From assembly GCA_009885945.1 (NCBI GenBank), contig VFJR01000006.1:1-48824 (forward strand): a stretch of DNA of 48,824 nt. The letters run 5' to 3'. The DNA is from Anaerolineaceae bacterium (GTDB lineage Bacteria > Chloroflexota > Anaerolineae > Anaerolineales > Villigracilaceae). The notes beneath the pieces were generated by a model that worked only from the letters and a program-made list of their open reading frames with translations, did no database searches and was not told the DNA's origin. Position numbers and translations under genes: made by a program. Below, in pieces: positions 1 through 8,857 of this stretch. Position 1 is the first letter of the stretch. The number at the start of each line of letters is the position of its first letter.

Positions 1-175
1 GTTTTACTAAAAAGTTGATGTCTTTGCGAGCCGCGCTCGCCTGCCCCGATGTACTTGCGGGTTTGAGATTGCTTACTCTGCGAGTATGATGTCGGACGAC
101 GAACAAGTGTTGTGCTGACCGGAGGTGTCGAAGTAAGCCTCCTCGCAACGACATAGCATTTTTGCGTAAGACGAA
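1..175. repeat. REP/MITE-like palindromic element, left end cut by the window
   Basis: This non-coding stretch upstream of nusB begins with TCTTTGCGAGCCGCG near position 21 and ends with CTCGCAACGACATAGCATTT followed by TTGCGTAAG. The ends are imperfectly complementary. The same end sequences bound the element at 41663-41830. Positions 29-61 recur exactly, inverted, at 43916-43948. I see no reading frame that resembles a protein, so I read this as a dispersed repeat and not a gene. Confidence 0.7.
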
Positions 176-243
176 TTAATAACTCACTTTAAAAATAGAA
201 TTAAGTTCAATATCACATTACTGATTGGCAAGAGGTTTAATAA

Positions 244-786
244 ATGAAATCGCGCACCAGGGCTAGAGGCATTGCCCTGCAAGTACTTTACGAAGTGGAT
301 ATGGCAAATCACATTGCGGGGGATGTATTTAAGGAAAGACTCGAGGATGCCAAGCTAAGCGACGATCTAGCGGAATTTTCGCGCAAGATCATTTTTGGCG
401 TACTGCCTTTGGCAGGAGCGATTGATCTGGTAATTTCTAAAAACGCACCCGAATGGCCCATGGATCAAATTGCAGCAATTGACAGAAACATCCTGCGCAT
501 CGCTTGCTGGGAATTTTCTGTAGATGAAGAAACCCCTATTAAAGTAGCAATTAACGAAGCGGTGGAACTGGCAAAATTATACGGCTCAGATTCTGCCCCG
601 CGTTTTATTAATGGTGTATTAGGGGCACTGGCAGACCGCCAGCATGAAATTAAAGAACAGCTTGCGAAAGTATCAAACTCTTTGTTAGAGAAAAAAAATG
701 ACCCTGCTCCAACAACCGATGAAGAGATAAGCCCACCTCCTTTTTCGGAAAAAGATGATGATACTGACAGCGGGCAGCAAGGATAA
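244..786 (+). CDS. nusB: Transcription antitermination factor NusB
   Basis: NusB binds boxA RNA with NusE (S10) and helps assemble the antitermination complex on rRNA operons. The N-terminus (KSRTRARGIALQVLYEVD) and the central segment (DRNILRIACWEF, then INEAVELAKLYGSDSAPRFINGVLGA) are the typical conserved blocks of the all-helical NusB fold. The core ends near residue 142. The last ~38 residues form an acidic, Ser/Pro-rich tail that most NusB proteins lack. An AGAGG sequence lies about eight bases before the ATG. The stop codon lies three bases before the next gene, so nusB is probably the first gene of a nusB-tatA-tatC operon. Confidence 0.93.
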   Translation: MKSRTRARGIALQVLYEVDMANHIAGDVFKERLEDAKLSDDLAEFSRKIIFGVLPLAGAIDLVISKNAPEWPMDQIAAIDRNILRIACWEFSVDEETPIKVAINEAVELAKLYGSDSAPRFINGVLGALADRQHEIKEQLAKVSNSLLEKKNDPAPTTDEEISPPPFSEKDDDTDSGQQG

Positions 787-789
787 ATT

Positions 790-1185
790 ATGGAAATACT
801 CGGCATTGGAATGCCTGAATTAATGTTCATTCTCGTCATCGCCTTGATCGTGCTGGGACCAAAAGACATGGAAAAGGCTGGTAAAACCGTAGGCAAATGG
901 CTGAGAGGCATTGTGACGTCAGATGGCTGGAAGGTCTTTCAGCAAACGTCGCGCGAGGTGCGAAACCTGCCTACTCGTTTGATACGTGAAGCCAATGACG
1001 AAATAGGAAAAATCAACAACGATATGAACAACGCCATTGGCGGAACAAAACCTGCTGCATATTCAACGCCGTCTAGTTCACGCCCTGTGCAACAATCGGT
1101 ACCTGCCCAAGAGTCAAAAGTTGAAACCGATCCTCAGCCGTCACAACAATCTAGTATAGAAGAGACCCTCAAGCCCGATGCGTAA
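790..1185 (+). CDS. tatA: Twin-arginine translocase TatA/TatB family subunit
   Basis: This is a small membrane subunit of the Tat system, which exports folded proteins. Residues 5-22 (GIGMPELMFILVIALIVL) form the single short membrane helix. It is followed by a GPKD turn and an amphipathic helix, the TatA/TatB layout. After about residue 75 the protein is a low-complexity Ser/Pro/Gln tail. The ribosome binding site AAGGA overlaps the nusB stop. The last eight bases overlap the start of tatC, which indicates translational coupling. Only one TatA/B-type gene lies here, so it may serve both roles or another copy may lie elsewhere. Sequence alone does not separate TatA from TatB. Confidence 0.88.
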   Translation: MEILGIGMPELMFILVIALIVLGPKDMEKAGKTVGKWLRGIVTSDGWKVFQQTSREVRNLPTRLIREANDEIGKINNDMNNAIGGTKPAAYSTPSSSRPVQQSVPAQESKVETDPQPSQQSSIEETLKPDA

Positions 1186-2116
1186 TTTTCTTTCACGAGT
1201 ATGGAAAGGCATCACATACCCATTTATCTTATTTTTCAAGGTTATTTCTTTTCCCTTCATATTAATATGGAAGGTAATTTCTTTCCCATTTAAATTAATT
1301 CAGCGCTTTCATAAATTCCTCAACACCAGCCCAGAGGAGCACTCGCTGGGCGATGTGGTCACCAGCATTATCAACGACTCGGATATGCGCTCCTTTATCA
1401 TGCATGAAGTTGAGTTATTTCGACGCCATTTACTGCGCTCGGTGCTGGTACTTGGGCTAGCCGTGCTCGCTATGTTTAAGTATGCCGAGCCTGTTATGGA
1501 TTTTCTATCGCAGCCTGTGGGCGGGCTCAGCCAACTACAAGCCATTGAGGTCACTGAGGAAATCGGTGTTTTTATGCGCGTGGCTATGCTGTGCGGGATT
1601 GCGATTGCATTTCCTTACATTACATTTGAATTCTGGTGGTTTGCGGCGCCAGGCTTGCATCCGCGTGAGAAAAAGATGGGACTGTTAGGAATCCCGGTGG
1701 CGACTGCATTATTCCTCAGCGGTGCGGCGTTTACATTTTTCGTCTTACTTCCATCGGCTTTACCGTTTTTAGGGAGTTTCACAAGCATTGCACAATTTTG
1801 GTCGGCGCGCGAGTATTTTAGTTTTGTAACCGGCTTAATGTTATGGATCGGTGTCTTCTTTGAATTCCCGCTGGTGATCTACATTCTTACCTCTATTGGA
1901 TTGGTCAAACCAAGTTTACTGCTCGAACAGTGGAGATTAGCCATTGTTATTATTGCAATTATTGCCGCAGCAATTACCCCAACGATTGACCCAGTTAATA
2001 TGGGCTTGGTGATGATCCCTATGATCATGTTGTACTTCATCAGCATTGGCTTAAGCTACATCGCCTATGCCGGGCGAAGAAAACGCCAATTGGAAACAGA
2101 ATCAAGTTCCAGTTAA
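1178..2116 (+). CDS. tatC: Sec-independent translocase TatC with a repetitive N-terminal extension
   Basis: TatC is the polytopic receptor that recognises twin-arginine signal peptides. From about residue 85 the sequence fits the family: a cytoplasmic segment before helix 1, the conserved FEFWWFAAPGLHPREKK region, and later helices with FEFPLVIYILTSIGLV and AAAITPTIDPVNM. The length (312) exceeds the usual ~250 because of an extra N-terminal ~60 residues. That extension contains three copies of an 11-residue motif (YPFILFFKVI, SFPFILIWKVI, SFPFKLIQRF), predicted to be amphipathic or membrane-lying. The start codon sits inside the end of the upstream tat gene. Confidence 0.93.
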   Translation: MRNFLSRVWKGITYPFILFFKVISFPFILIWKVISFPFKLIQRFHKFLNTSPEEHSLGDVVTSIINDSDMRSFIMHEVELFRRHLLRSVLVLGLAVLAMFKYAEPVMDFLSQPVGGLSQLQAIEVTEEIGVFMRVAMLCGIAIAFPYITFEFWWFAAPGLHPREKKMGLLGIPVATALFLSGAAFTFFVLLPSALPFLGSFTSIAQFWSAREYFSFVTGLMLWIGVFFEFPLVIYILTSIGLVKPSLLLEQWRLAIVIIAIIAAAITPTIDPVNMGLVMIPMIMLYFISIGLSYIAYAGRRKRQLETESSSS

Positions 2117-2135
2117 GTAAGAACGAGGAGAGAAA

Positions 2136-4634
2136 ATGAATCAATATCGCCGCGCTATAATTTTCGCATTAATTTTATGTATCACAAGTCAAGCTTGTAC
2201 ATTATCCCTGCTGCAATTCCCAAGCATTACAGGTGGAGATAACGGCACAGGTACTCCCGTGGTCATTTCTGGCGCAACCGCTACCCCGCAACCCAAAGCA
2301 CAAACTACTTTTATGGTGACATTACCCGAGCCGCTCGCGCCCGGCGAGACTCTATTGCTGGCAGTTTTAGATGAGGTGACGGGGCTGCCTTTCAATCCAA
2401 CATATTATCCAATGCAAGCCAGCAACGCGCAAACATATTCGGCTGTCCTTCCGCTTACTTTAAATTCACACGTCAAATATAGATATATGCGCCAGAGCGG
2501 CTCATTGATCAACGAAGACCTTACCAACGGAATATCTGTGCGCTATCGCATGTATTACGTCAGCGGACAAGGCGAGGTTCGCGACATTATCAATGATTGG
2601 GGTGATAAAAACTACAGCCGCCCCAATGGCATAGTGAACGGTATGGTTCTCAATGCAGATACTGGCACGCCTGTTCCGAACTTATTGATCACACTGGGCG
2701 GCGCACAAACCGTTACAAATTCCAGCGGACAATTTACATTAAACGGACTTGCAGATGGAACACATAATATAGTTGTGTATGCAATGGACGGCAGCTATCA
2801 GACCTTTCAACAAGGCACAACGGTTGCGCAAGGATTTAATACTTCATTTGAAGTGCGCGTGCGTGCCGCGCCGATGGTGGGCGTGACCTTCCTCGTGCGC
2901 GCGCCAAGCGATACCGTGCCCGGCGCCCCCATAAGACTGGCTGGAAATATCTTACAGCTTGGCAACACCTTTGCTGACCTGCAAGGCGGTGCAAACACCA
3001 GCCCGGATCGTATGCCTGTTATGAATCTGACAGCCGATGGAAGATATTCTTTAACCATCAACTTACCAGCCAGCGCGTACATTCAATACAAATACACGCT
3101 TGGTGACGGCTTTTGGAATTCAGAACATTCAAATGAAGGCGGATTCATTTTGCGTGAGTTTGTTGTGCCTGCTCAATCCTTCACAATTGAAGATAATATC
3201 CAATCATGGAAAGCCGGCGCATCATCGCCAATTTTATTTGAAGTGAACGTTCCCTCTGTTACCCCGCCCGGCGATATTGTTTATATTCAATTCAACCCTT
3301 ATGGCTGGATGGAGCCAATTCCCATGTGGCCGCTTGGCAACAATCAATGGGCATATAAATTGTACGGTCCGTTTCTATCCGCAGGCTCGATTCATTATCG
3401 TTATTGCCGTAACGCGCAATGCAACAGCGCGGATGATTTGACCACCCAGGGAAATTCCAGCAGAGGACGAGAAATATCCACCAGTTTATTAAGCCAAGAT
3501 ATTAAAGATACTGTCAATGCTTGGGCTTGGTACGAAAACCCAGAAGCCACTGCAATTGTAGGCGCATCCATCATCCCGCGCATTGGTGGATTTGTTTCAG
3601 GCGTGGAGTTTCAACCTGGATTCCATCCAAGCTGGTCTGCGTATATGCCGCACGCCTTTGTCTATATTCAAGCTATTGGCGCAAATCAAGTTGTCATTCC
3701 TGCAACATGGACTTATAAAAACACTTCCCCAATTGATTTTGGCCCCGTGCCCGGCTCTGACCCAATGTGGATTGATACTGCCATCATGGTCAGCCAGGCG
3801 CGCGCTTTGAATCTACAAGTGGCACTTTTCCCTACGCCTCGCTTCCCCGCTTCGGGTGGATCCAGCTCCAGTTTCTGGAATTCTGCGCCGAAAGATGGGC
3901 TGTGGTGGCAAACTTGGTTCGATAGTTATCGCGCTTTCGCAATTCATTATGCCGACCTTGCGACTCAATCCGGCTCGCAAACATTAATTCTCGGCGGTGA
4001 TTGGATTACGCCAGCAATGCCAAATGGCGTATTAGCTGATGGAGCCTCATCCGGCGTGCCCGTAGATGCCGAGGCGCGCTGGAAAGCCATCATCACGGAT
4101 GTGCGCGCACACTTCAAAGGAAGCGTGTTATGGGCAATGCCTTATGTTCCTGCCAAACCGCAAACCGCGCTGGAGTTCATCAAAAACACAGACGGCGTTT
4201 ATTTGCTTTGGTCAGCGCCTATCAGCGCCGCGCAAAATCCTAGCAAAGATGAATTGATCACTGAGATTAGCCGCTTATTAGACAACGAAATCTCCCCGAT
4301 CCCATCCATCACTGGCAAGCCAATCATCATCGCTTTGAATTATGCATCCATTAACGGCGCGGCACGCGGATGTGCAATTGACTGCCTAGAATTTTCAACA
4401 TTAAGCCGCCCCAACCCGGATAATCCATCTGTGGCATTGGATTTACAAGCTCAGGCAACAATATATGAAGCCATGTTCACTGCGATTAACGCGCGCCCTT
4501 GGATCTCTGGTGTGGTCAGCAGAGGCTACTACCCTCCCGCCGCCTTGCAAGATAAATCTACATCCATTCACGGCAAACCCGCCGCGGATATTGCCTGGTA
4601 TTGGTTCCCGAGGTTTACGGGGGCAATTAAATAA
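2136..4634 (+). CDS. Multi-module surface lipoprotein with CBM-like domains and a glycosidase-like TIM barrel
   Basis: A lipoprotein signal (LILCITSQAC, Cys about residue 21) implies lipidation and surface anchoring, and the start follows a strong GAGGAG site. Four modules can be seen. About residues 55-155 form a beta domain. About 165-240 form a carboxypeptidase-regulatory-like domain (VNGMVLNADTGTPVPNLLITL). About 245-460 hold two starch-binding/CBM20-like beta domains (for example IQYKYTLGDGFWNSEHS). The C-terminal ~360 residues resemble a glycosidase (beta/alpha)8 barrel with LQVALFPTPRFP, LILGGDWITPA and GSVLWAMPY, close in style to GH113-type proteins. Substrate and catalytic residues cannot be assigned with confidence. 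A role in extracellular polysaccharide binding or degradation is inference. Confidence 0.7.
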   Translation: MNQYRRAIIFALILCITSQACTLSLLQFPSITGGDNGTGTPVVISGATATPQPKAQTTFMVTLPEPLAPGETLLLAVLDEVTGLPFNPTYYPMQASNAQTYSAVLPLTLNSHVKYRYMRQSGSLINEDLTNGISVRYRMYYVSGQGEVRDIINDWGDKNYSRPNGIVNGMVLNADTGTPVPNLLITLGGAQTVTNSSGQFTLNGLADGTHNIVVYAMDGSYQTFQQGTTVAQGFNTSFEVRVRAAPMVGVTFLVRAPSDTVPGAPIRLAGNILQLGNTFADLQGGANTSPDRMPVMNLTADGRYSLTINLPASAYIQYKYTLGDGFWNSEHSNEGGFILREFVVPAQSFTIEDNIQSWKAGASSPILFEVNVPSVTPPGDIVYIQFNPYGWMEPIPMWPLGNNQWAYKLYGPFLSAGSIHYRYCRNAQCNSADDLTTQGNSSRGREISTSLLSQDIKDTVNAWAWYENPEATAIVGASIIPRIGGFVSGVEFQPGFHPSWSAYMPHAFVYIQAIGANQVVIPATWTYKNTSPIDFGPVPGSDPMWIDTAIMVSQARALNLQVALFPTPRFPASGGSSSSFWNSAPKDGLWWQTWFDSYRAFAIHYADLATQSGSQTLILGGDWITPAMPNGVLADGASSGVPVDAEARWKAIITDVRAHFKGSVLWAMPYVPAKPQTALEFIKNTDGVYLLWSAPISAAQNPSKDELITEISRLLDNEISPIPSITGKPIIIALNYASINGAARGCAIDCLEFSTLSRPNPDNPSVALDLQAQATIYEAMFTAINARPWISGVVSRGYYPPAALQDKSTSIHGKPAADIAWYWFPRFTGAIK

Positions 4635-4766
4635 TATAAAAAAACTTTAAACGCCAAGCTGTACAAAAGTCTCCAAGGAAAATCTTGACTTAATTTCCTT
4701 GTATTTACTTTGTGTAACTTGGTGTTTTTTGTATATATTTTTAACTTTAAAATACTTGGAGACAAA

Positions 4767-7334
4767 ATGCAAAAAATAAAAAAAATCATAGCTCGTATCT
4801 TAAGCGCCATCCTCATTCTCGTATTGATCGCAGGCGCAGGCGGTTTTTATTATTTCAAGGTTCATCTGCCTAATAATGTTGCGCCTTTATCTTTCCCGCA
4901 ATTTGACGGCGAGATTCAAGTCGAAGGATTAAATGCCTCCGTTGATGTATACCGTGACCAAATGGGCATCCCGCACATTTACGCATCTACAGCTCACGAT
5001 CTATTCTTCGCGCAAGGCTACGTCCATGCCCAAGAACGCTTCTGGCAAATGGACTTTTGGCGGCACGTCGGCTCGGCGCAGCTTTCTGAAATGTTTGGCG
5101 AAAGCCAATTTGAAACCGATGCCTTCATCCGCACTATGGGTTGGAGAACAGTAGCAGAGGCAGAATGGGAAGCGCTCAATGAAGAATCAAAAACAAACCT
5201 CTATTCATTTACAGCCGGTGTAAACGCGTATCTCAAAGACCACAAAGGCACTGCCGCCAGCCTTGAGTATGCCGTGCTCAAATTGCTGACACCCGATTAT
5301 GAAATTGAAGAATGGACCCCGATTCACTTGCTCACTTGGGGCAAAGCAATGGCTTGGGATCTAAGAGGCAACCTCGGCGAAGAAATTGAACGCGCCGTTT
5401 TGTTAAAAACACTTACACCCGAACAAGTCTCACTATTGTTCCCCGCTTATCCAGCAGACCGCCCCACCATCGTAAATAAAATCGGCGAGGGTCAAAAAAC
5501 CACGTCAAACGTCGAACGTTTAACGTTTGATTATTCATCTCTTCCATTAGATGCTGTTATCCAAAACACCGCATCCCTCGATGCAATGCTCGGTGAATGG
5601 AACGACGGCATCGGCTCCAACTCTTGGGCGATCTCTGGCGAAAAAACCGCAACAGGCAAACCCTTGCTCGCCAACGACCCGCATCTCGGAATTCAAATGC
5701 CTTCCATTTGGTTTCAAATGGCGTTGCATTGCGCACCCAAAACAGACGAGTGTCCTTATGATGTTGCAGGCTTCACCTTCCCCGGCGTGCCCGGCATCGT
5801 GATCGGGCACAACGATAAAATTTCGTGGGGCTTTACCAATGTCGGCCCAGACGTGATGGATCTGTTCATCGAAAAAATAAATCCAGAAAATCCAAACCAA
5901 TATGAAGTCAAGGGCAAATGGGTAGATTTTGAAACGCGCGAAGAAATTATTAAGATCGCAGGCGGTGAAACAAAAACCATCACTGTGCGCATTTCACTCC
6001 ACGGACCGATCATCTCAGATACCTACGGACCTTTACTCAACACTCCGCCCGCAAACCCAGCCGATGATTTCAAACCATTCAAAGATCGAGTCGGCGTAGA
6101 ACTATCTAAACAATACGTGCTGGCACTTTCATGGACCGCGCTAACGCCCTCCACACCTTTTGCCGCCATTTGGGGCTTCAACAAAGCTCAAAACTGGGAT
6201 GACTTCCGCCAAGCCGCGCGTGATTTTCACGTGCCCGCCCAAAATCTTTTATATGCAGATGTAGAAGGCAACATCGGCTACCAAATGCCCGGCGATATTC
6301 CTTTACGCAAAAAAGGCGATGACACCCTGCCCGTGCCCGGCTGGACAGATACTTACAAATGGAATGGCTACATTCCATTTGAAGAATTGCCTTACACTTT
6401 CAATCCCGCCGAAGGATACATTGCCACCGCCAACAATCAAGTGCCGCCTCGTGATTACCCCTATTTCATCAGCGCAGATTGGGATTATGGCTTCCGTGCC
6501 CAACGCATTGTCAATATGATCGAAAATGCGCCTGCCAAAATTGATATTGCCTACATCCAAAAAATGCAAGGCGATAACTACGACCTCAATGCAGAAATAT
6601 ACGTACCTCTTCTTTTAGATATGAAGCCCGCTTCAGAGCTCACGCCCGCGCTGGATACGCTAAAGAATTGGGATTACCAAGCCTCAGCCGATTCCGCGCC
6701 CGCCGCAATCTTCAACGCGTTCTGGCGTCATCTTTTACAAAACACCTTCAACGATGATATGCCCGAAAAGCGTTACTATCCTGATGGCGGCTCACGCTGG
6801 AACGAGGTCATGCTGCACTTGAAAGATGATCCCTATAATACATTTTGGGATGACATCACCACAACAGATATCATCGAAAGCCGCGACGATATACTCAACA
6901 AATCATTTGCAGATGGCGTGGCAGAATTACAAGACACATTTGGCAAAGATATGACTCAATGGAATTGGGGTGAGATGCACGCCGCCACCTTCAAAAATGG
7001 CACACTCGGCGAATCGGGCGTCTTCCTGATCGAAGACCTCTTCAACCGCGGACCTTTCCCCGTTGGCGGCGGTGAAGCCATTGTCAATGCTACCGGCTGG
7101 TCTGTCAAAGACGGCTACGAAACCAACTGGCTGCCCTCCATGCGTATGATCGTGGACTTGGGCAATTTAGATAACTCGGTCACCGTACACACTACCGGCG
7201 AATCAGGTCACGCCTATCACAAACACTACGACGACATGTCCACGCTCTGGGCAAACATTCAATACTATCCCATGTGGTGGGAACGTGATTCAGTTGAAAA
7301 AGACAGCGAAGGGCATTTGATTTTGGTGCCGTAA
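4767..7334 (+). CDS. Penicillin acylase (amidase) family Ntn hydrolase
   Basis: Members are made as a precursor, exported and cleaved autocatalytically to expose an N-terminal Ser nucleophile that hydrolyses amides such as beta-lactams or acyl-homoserine lactones. An N-terminal membrane or signal helix is present. The alpha-chain motif DQMGIPHIYASTAHDLFFAQGY follows, and the nucleophile block GSNSWAISG (Ser about residue 284) precedes LLANDPHLGIQMPS, both diagnostic. Length (855) fits the family. I chose the ATG at 4767 because it follows a TTGGAGACAAA ribosome binding site and gives a clean signal sequence. An in-frame ATG at 4710 would add 19 residues with no clear site. Substrate unknown. 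Confidence 0.9.
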   Translation: MQKIKKIIARILSAILILVLIAGAGGFYYFKVHLPNNVAPLSFPQFDGEIQVEGLNASVDVYRDQMGIPHIYASTAHDLFFAQGYVHAQERFWQMDFWRHVGSAQLSEMFGESQFETDAFIRTMGWRTVAEAEWEALNEESKTNLYSFTAGVNAYLKDHKGTAASLEYAVLKLLTPDYEIEEWTPIHLLTWGKAMAWDLRGNLGEEIERAVLLKTLTPEQVSLLFPAYPADRPTIVNKIGEGQKTTSNVERLTFDYSSLPLDAVIQNTASLDAMLGEWNDGIGSNSWAISGEKTATGKPLLANDPHLGIQMPSIWFQMALHCAPKTDECPYDVAGFTFPGVPGIVIGHNDKISWGFTNVGPDVMDLFIEKINPENPNQYEVKGKWVDFETREEIIKIAGGETKTITVRISLHGPIISDTYGPLLNTPPANPADDFKPFKDRVGVELSKQYVLALSWTALTPSTPFAAIWGFNKAQNWDDFRQAARDFHVPAQNLLYADVEGNIGYQMPGDIPLRKKGDDTLPVPGWTDTYKWNGYIPFEELPYTFNPAEGYIATANNQVPPRDYPYFISADWDYGFRAQRIVNMIENAPAKIDIAYIQKMQGDNYDLNAEIYVPLLLDMKPASELTPALDTLKNWDYQASADSAPAAIFNAFWRHLLQNTFNDDMPEKRYYPDGGSRWNEVMLHLKDDPYNTFWDDITTTDIIESRDDILNKSFADGVAELQDTFGKDMTQWNWGEMHAATFKNGTLGESGVFLIEDLFNRGPFPVGGGEAIVNATGWSVKDGYETNWLPSMRMIVDLGNLDNSVTVHTTGESGHAYHKHYDDMSTLWANIQYYPMWWERDSVEKDSEGHLILVP

Positions 7335-7720
7335 ATAAAAAGTAGAGCGAGATAATATCTCGCTCTACTTTTTTTAACCGCCAACCAACCCCCGATCAAC
7401 ACTCCAAAGATGCTGGCGAATAAGTCAAACCACTCCATAGTACGAGTGGCAAAAAATTGCTGAGACCATTCCTCCGCGGCGATGAATAAGATGAGGATCA
7501 AGCCTGTTGAAAGCGCAACCGGCTTTGGGCGTTGAGTATGAAGCGAGGAGATAAAGGCGCGAGTGAGGAAAAAATTCAATAGTCCGTAAAGGATAAAGTG
7601 TCCGAGCTTGTCCCCATTCGAAAAATCATAAAGAAAAGAAATGCCGCCAAGTTGTCCGCGATCTGCAAGAACGATGACAGTAATAATAAAGAGCGTAAAA
7701 AGAATGGCAGTAAGTTTCAT
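7265..7720 (-). CDS. VanZ-family membrane protein
   Basis: This is a small integral membrane protein with four hydrophobic segments. The motif DKLGHFILYGLLNFFL near residues 36-51 and EEWSQQFFATRTMEWFDLFASIFGVLIGG near 88-115 match VanZ-like proteins, whose general function is unknown. The name comes from a teicoplanin-resistance cluster and does not imply resistance here. The natural family end is around residue 118 (AVKKSR). The remaining ~33 residues are encoded by the terminator palindrome at 7337-7375 and then by the antisense of the acylase 3' end, which suggests that the original stop has been lost. Confidence 0.8.
   Translation of the reverse strand: MKLTAILFTLFIITVIVLADRGQLGGISFLYDFSNGDKLGHFILYGLLNFFLTRAFISSLHTQRPKPVALSTGLILILFIAAEEWSQQFFATRTMEWFDLFASIFGVLIGGWLAVKKSRARYYLALLFIYGTKIKCPSLSFSTESRSHHMG
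7337..7375. terminator. Bidirectional hairpin terminator, copy of a recurring palindrome
   Basis: The palindrome has arms AAAAAGTAGAGCGAGATA and its complement around a one-base centre and is followed by a T-run. It ends the acylase gene on the plus strand. The same sequence recurs at 20310-20347 as a perfect palindrome, so it is a dispersed element as well as a terminator. Confidence 0.85.
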
Positions 7721-7724
7721 AATA

Positions 7725-7755
7725 AAGCGGAGCGAGGTGTTATCTCGCTCCGCTT
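7725..7755. terminator. Hairpin between the VanZ and DedA genes
   Basis: Arms AAGCGGAGCGAG and CTCGCTCCGCTT flank a 7-base loop. The core AGCGAG...CTCGCT is shared with the palindromes at 7337 and 20310. There is no long U-run, so it may be a weak terminator, an mRNA-stabilising hairpin or a repeat relic. Confidence 0.55.
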
Positions 7756-7760
7756 GTTAA

Positions 7761-8396
7761 TTATTTATTACCTTCACGGCGGGCTTTCCACCATTCATAG
7801 ATCATCGGCACAACTGAAAGCAAAACGATCACAATGATCACCAGCTCAAAATTCTTTTGCACAAATTCCAGAGCACCAAAGAAGTAGCCGAGTAAAGAAA
7901 ATACAACCACCCAAACCACACCGCCAACAACATTATAAGTAATGAAATAACTGTAAGTCATTTTGCCGATGCCCGCTACAAAGGGCGCAAAGGTGCGCAC
8001 GATTGGCACAAAGCGCGCCAATACTATTGCCTTGCCGCCATGTTTTTCAAAAAAGGCGTGCGTCTTATCGAAATATTCTTTTTTGATCCACTTGATGTTA
8101 TAAGCGCGCTCGCCTAAATAATGACCAATTGAATAATTGACCGTGTCGCCAAGGATGGCGGCAACGATCAGCAAAACGATAATGTACACAATGTTCAAAG
8201 AACCCTTCGCCGCAAACGCGCCCGCCGCGAACAAAAGCGAATCACCCGGCAAAAATGGCATGATCACCAGACCTGTTTCTACAAAGATCACCGCGAACAA
8301 AATGGCATACGTCCATGTACCATAATCGGCGATGATTTGAGCAAGTTTGTCATCCAAGTGTAAAAACAAATCCATAAAACTTTTAAGTAAATCCAT
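7761..8396 (-). CDS. DedA (SNARE-associated/VTT domain) family membrane protein
   Basis: DedA proteins are polytopic inner-membrane proteins linked to membrane homeostasis, and some flip undecaprenyl phosphate or phospholipids. The sequence shows the hallmark FVETGLVIMPFLPGDSLLFAAGAFAA, then GDTVNYSIGHYLGERAY, then KHGGKAIVLARFVPIVRTFAPFVAGIGKMTY, ending with hydrophobic helices. These are the conserved acidic and Arg-containing motifs of the family. Length (211) is typical. The gene is read in the same direction as the VanZ gene, 40 bases apart with a hairpin between them. Confidence 0.94.
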   Translation of the reverse strand: MDLLKSFMDLFLHLDDKLAQIIADYGTWTYAILFAVIFVETGLVIMPFLPGDSLLFAAGAFAAKGSLNIVYIIVLLIVAAILGDTVNYSIGHYLGERAYNIKWIKKEYFDKTHAFFEKHGGKAIVLARFVPIVRTFAPFVAGIGKMTYSYFITYNVVGGVVWVVVFSLLGYFFGALEFVQKNFELVIIVIVLLSVVPMIYEWWKARREGNK

Positions 8397-8463
8397 TATT
8401 TTTTCTCCATTAATATGTTATTAATATCATAAAATCGATTACTGTTGCGCTATCCCGTTAAAA

Positions 8464-8545
8464 AATAGAACACAGATTAAACGGATTTACACGGATAAAT
8501 AATTAAAAAATCTGCGTTGATCCGTGCGGATCCGTGTTCTATTTC
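8464..8545. repeat. Imperfect palindromic element with GGAT-rich iterations
   Basis: AAATAGAACAC at 8464-8474 pairs with GTGTTCTATTT at 8535-8545. The inner parts (CAGATTAAACGGATTTACAC and ATCCGTGCGGATCCGTG) are also largely complementary. The arms iterate a GGAT motif with roughly 11-12 base spacing. It fills the gap between the DedA gene and the small membrane protein gene, and I see no coding signal in it. Confidence 0.7.
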
Positions 8546-8571
8546 TCTCAGAAGTTTTTTCAACGCGCAGA

Positions 8572-8853
8572 TTATACCTTGCCGTTTTTCTGAGTCAAAT
8601 CAAATTTTTCCCAAGCATAGAAAGCCGCTAAAAACAAAATGCTGAAGAGGCTTGCATTTCCTACATCCAATGCGCCAATCATGCCAAACAACCAGCCGCG
8701 CCAAATGCCGATAAAGTGCCCTGCAAAAAAACCAAGGCAGGCTATTAATATATACAGCCCAAGTTTCGTACGCCCGCCGCCCACAAAGACATGAAACAGC
8801 GAACCGATCAAACCGCCTATCAAAATGGATAACACTATTGAAGGGAACGGCAT
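8572..8853 (-). CDS. Small membrane protein of unknown function
   Basis: This 93-residue protein is highly hydrophobic with three predicted membrane segments (SIVLSILIGGLIGSLFHVFV, GLYILIACLGFFAGHFIGI, SLFSILFLAAFYAW) and a short charged tail. The Gly-rich first helix recalls small bacterial membrane proteins of the GlsB/YeaQ type, but I do not recognise the family. Its start lies four bases after the stop of the S9 peptidase gene, so the two are probably co-transcribed. No clear ribosome binding site is seen, which suggests translational coupling. Confidence 0.65.
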   Translation of the reverse strand: MPFPSIVLSILIGGLIGSLFHVFVGGGRTKLGLYILIACLGFFAGHFIGIWRGWLFGMIGALDVGNASLFSILFLAAFYAWEKFDLTQKNGKV

Positions 8854-8857
8854 AAGA

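Noticed and set aside
465-911. 148-codon antisense frame over nusB/tatA
   Set aside because: It is fully covered by two well-supported genes and resembles no protein.
7265-7720. Glycopeptide resistance gene
   Set aside because: Only the VanZ-like fold is present. The other van genes are absent, and the family is widespread without a resistance role.
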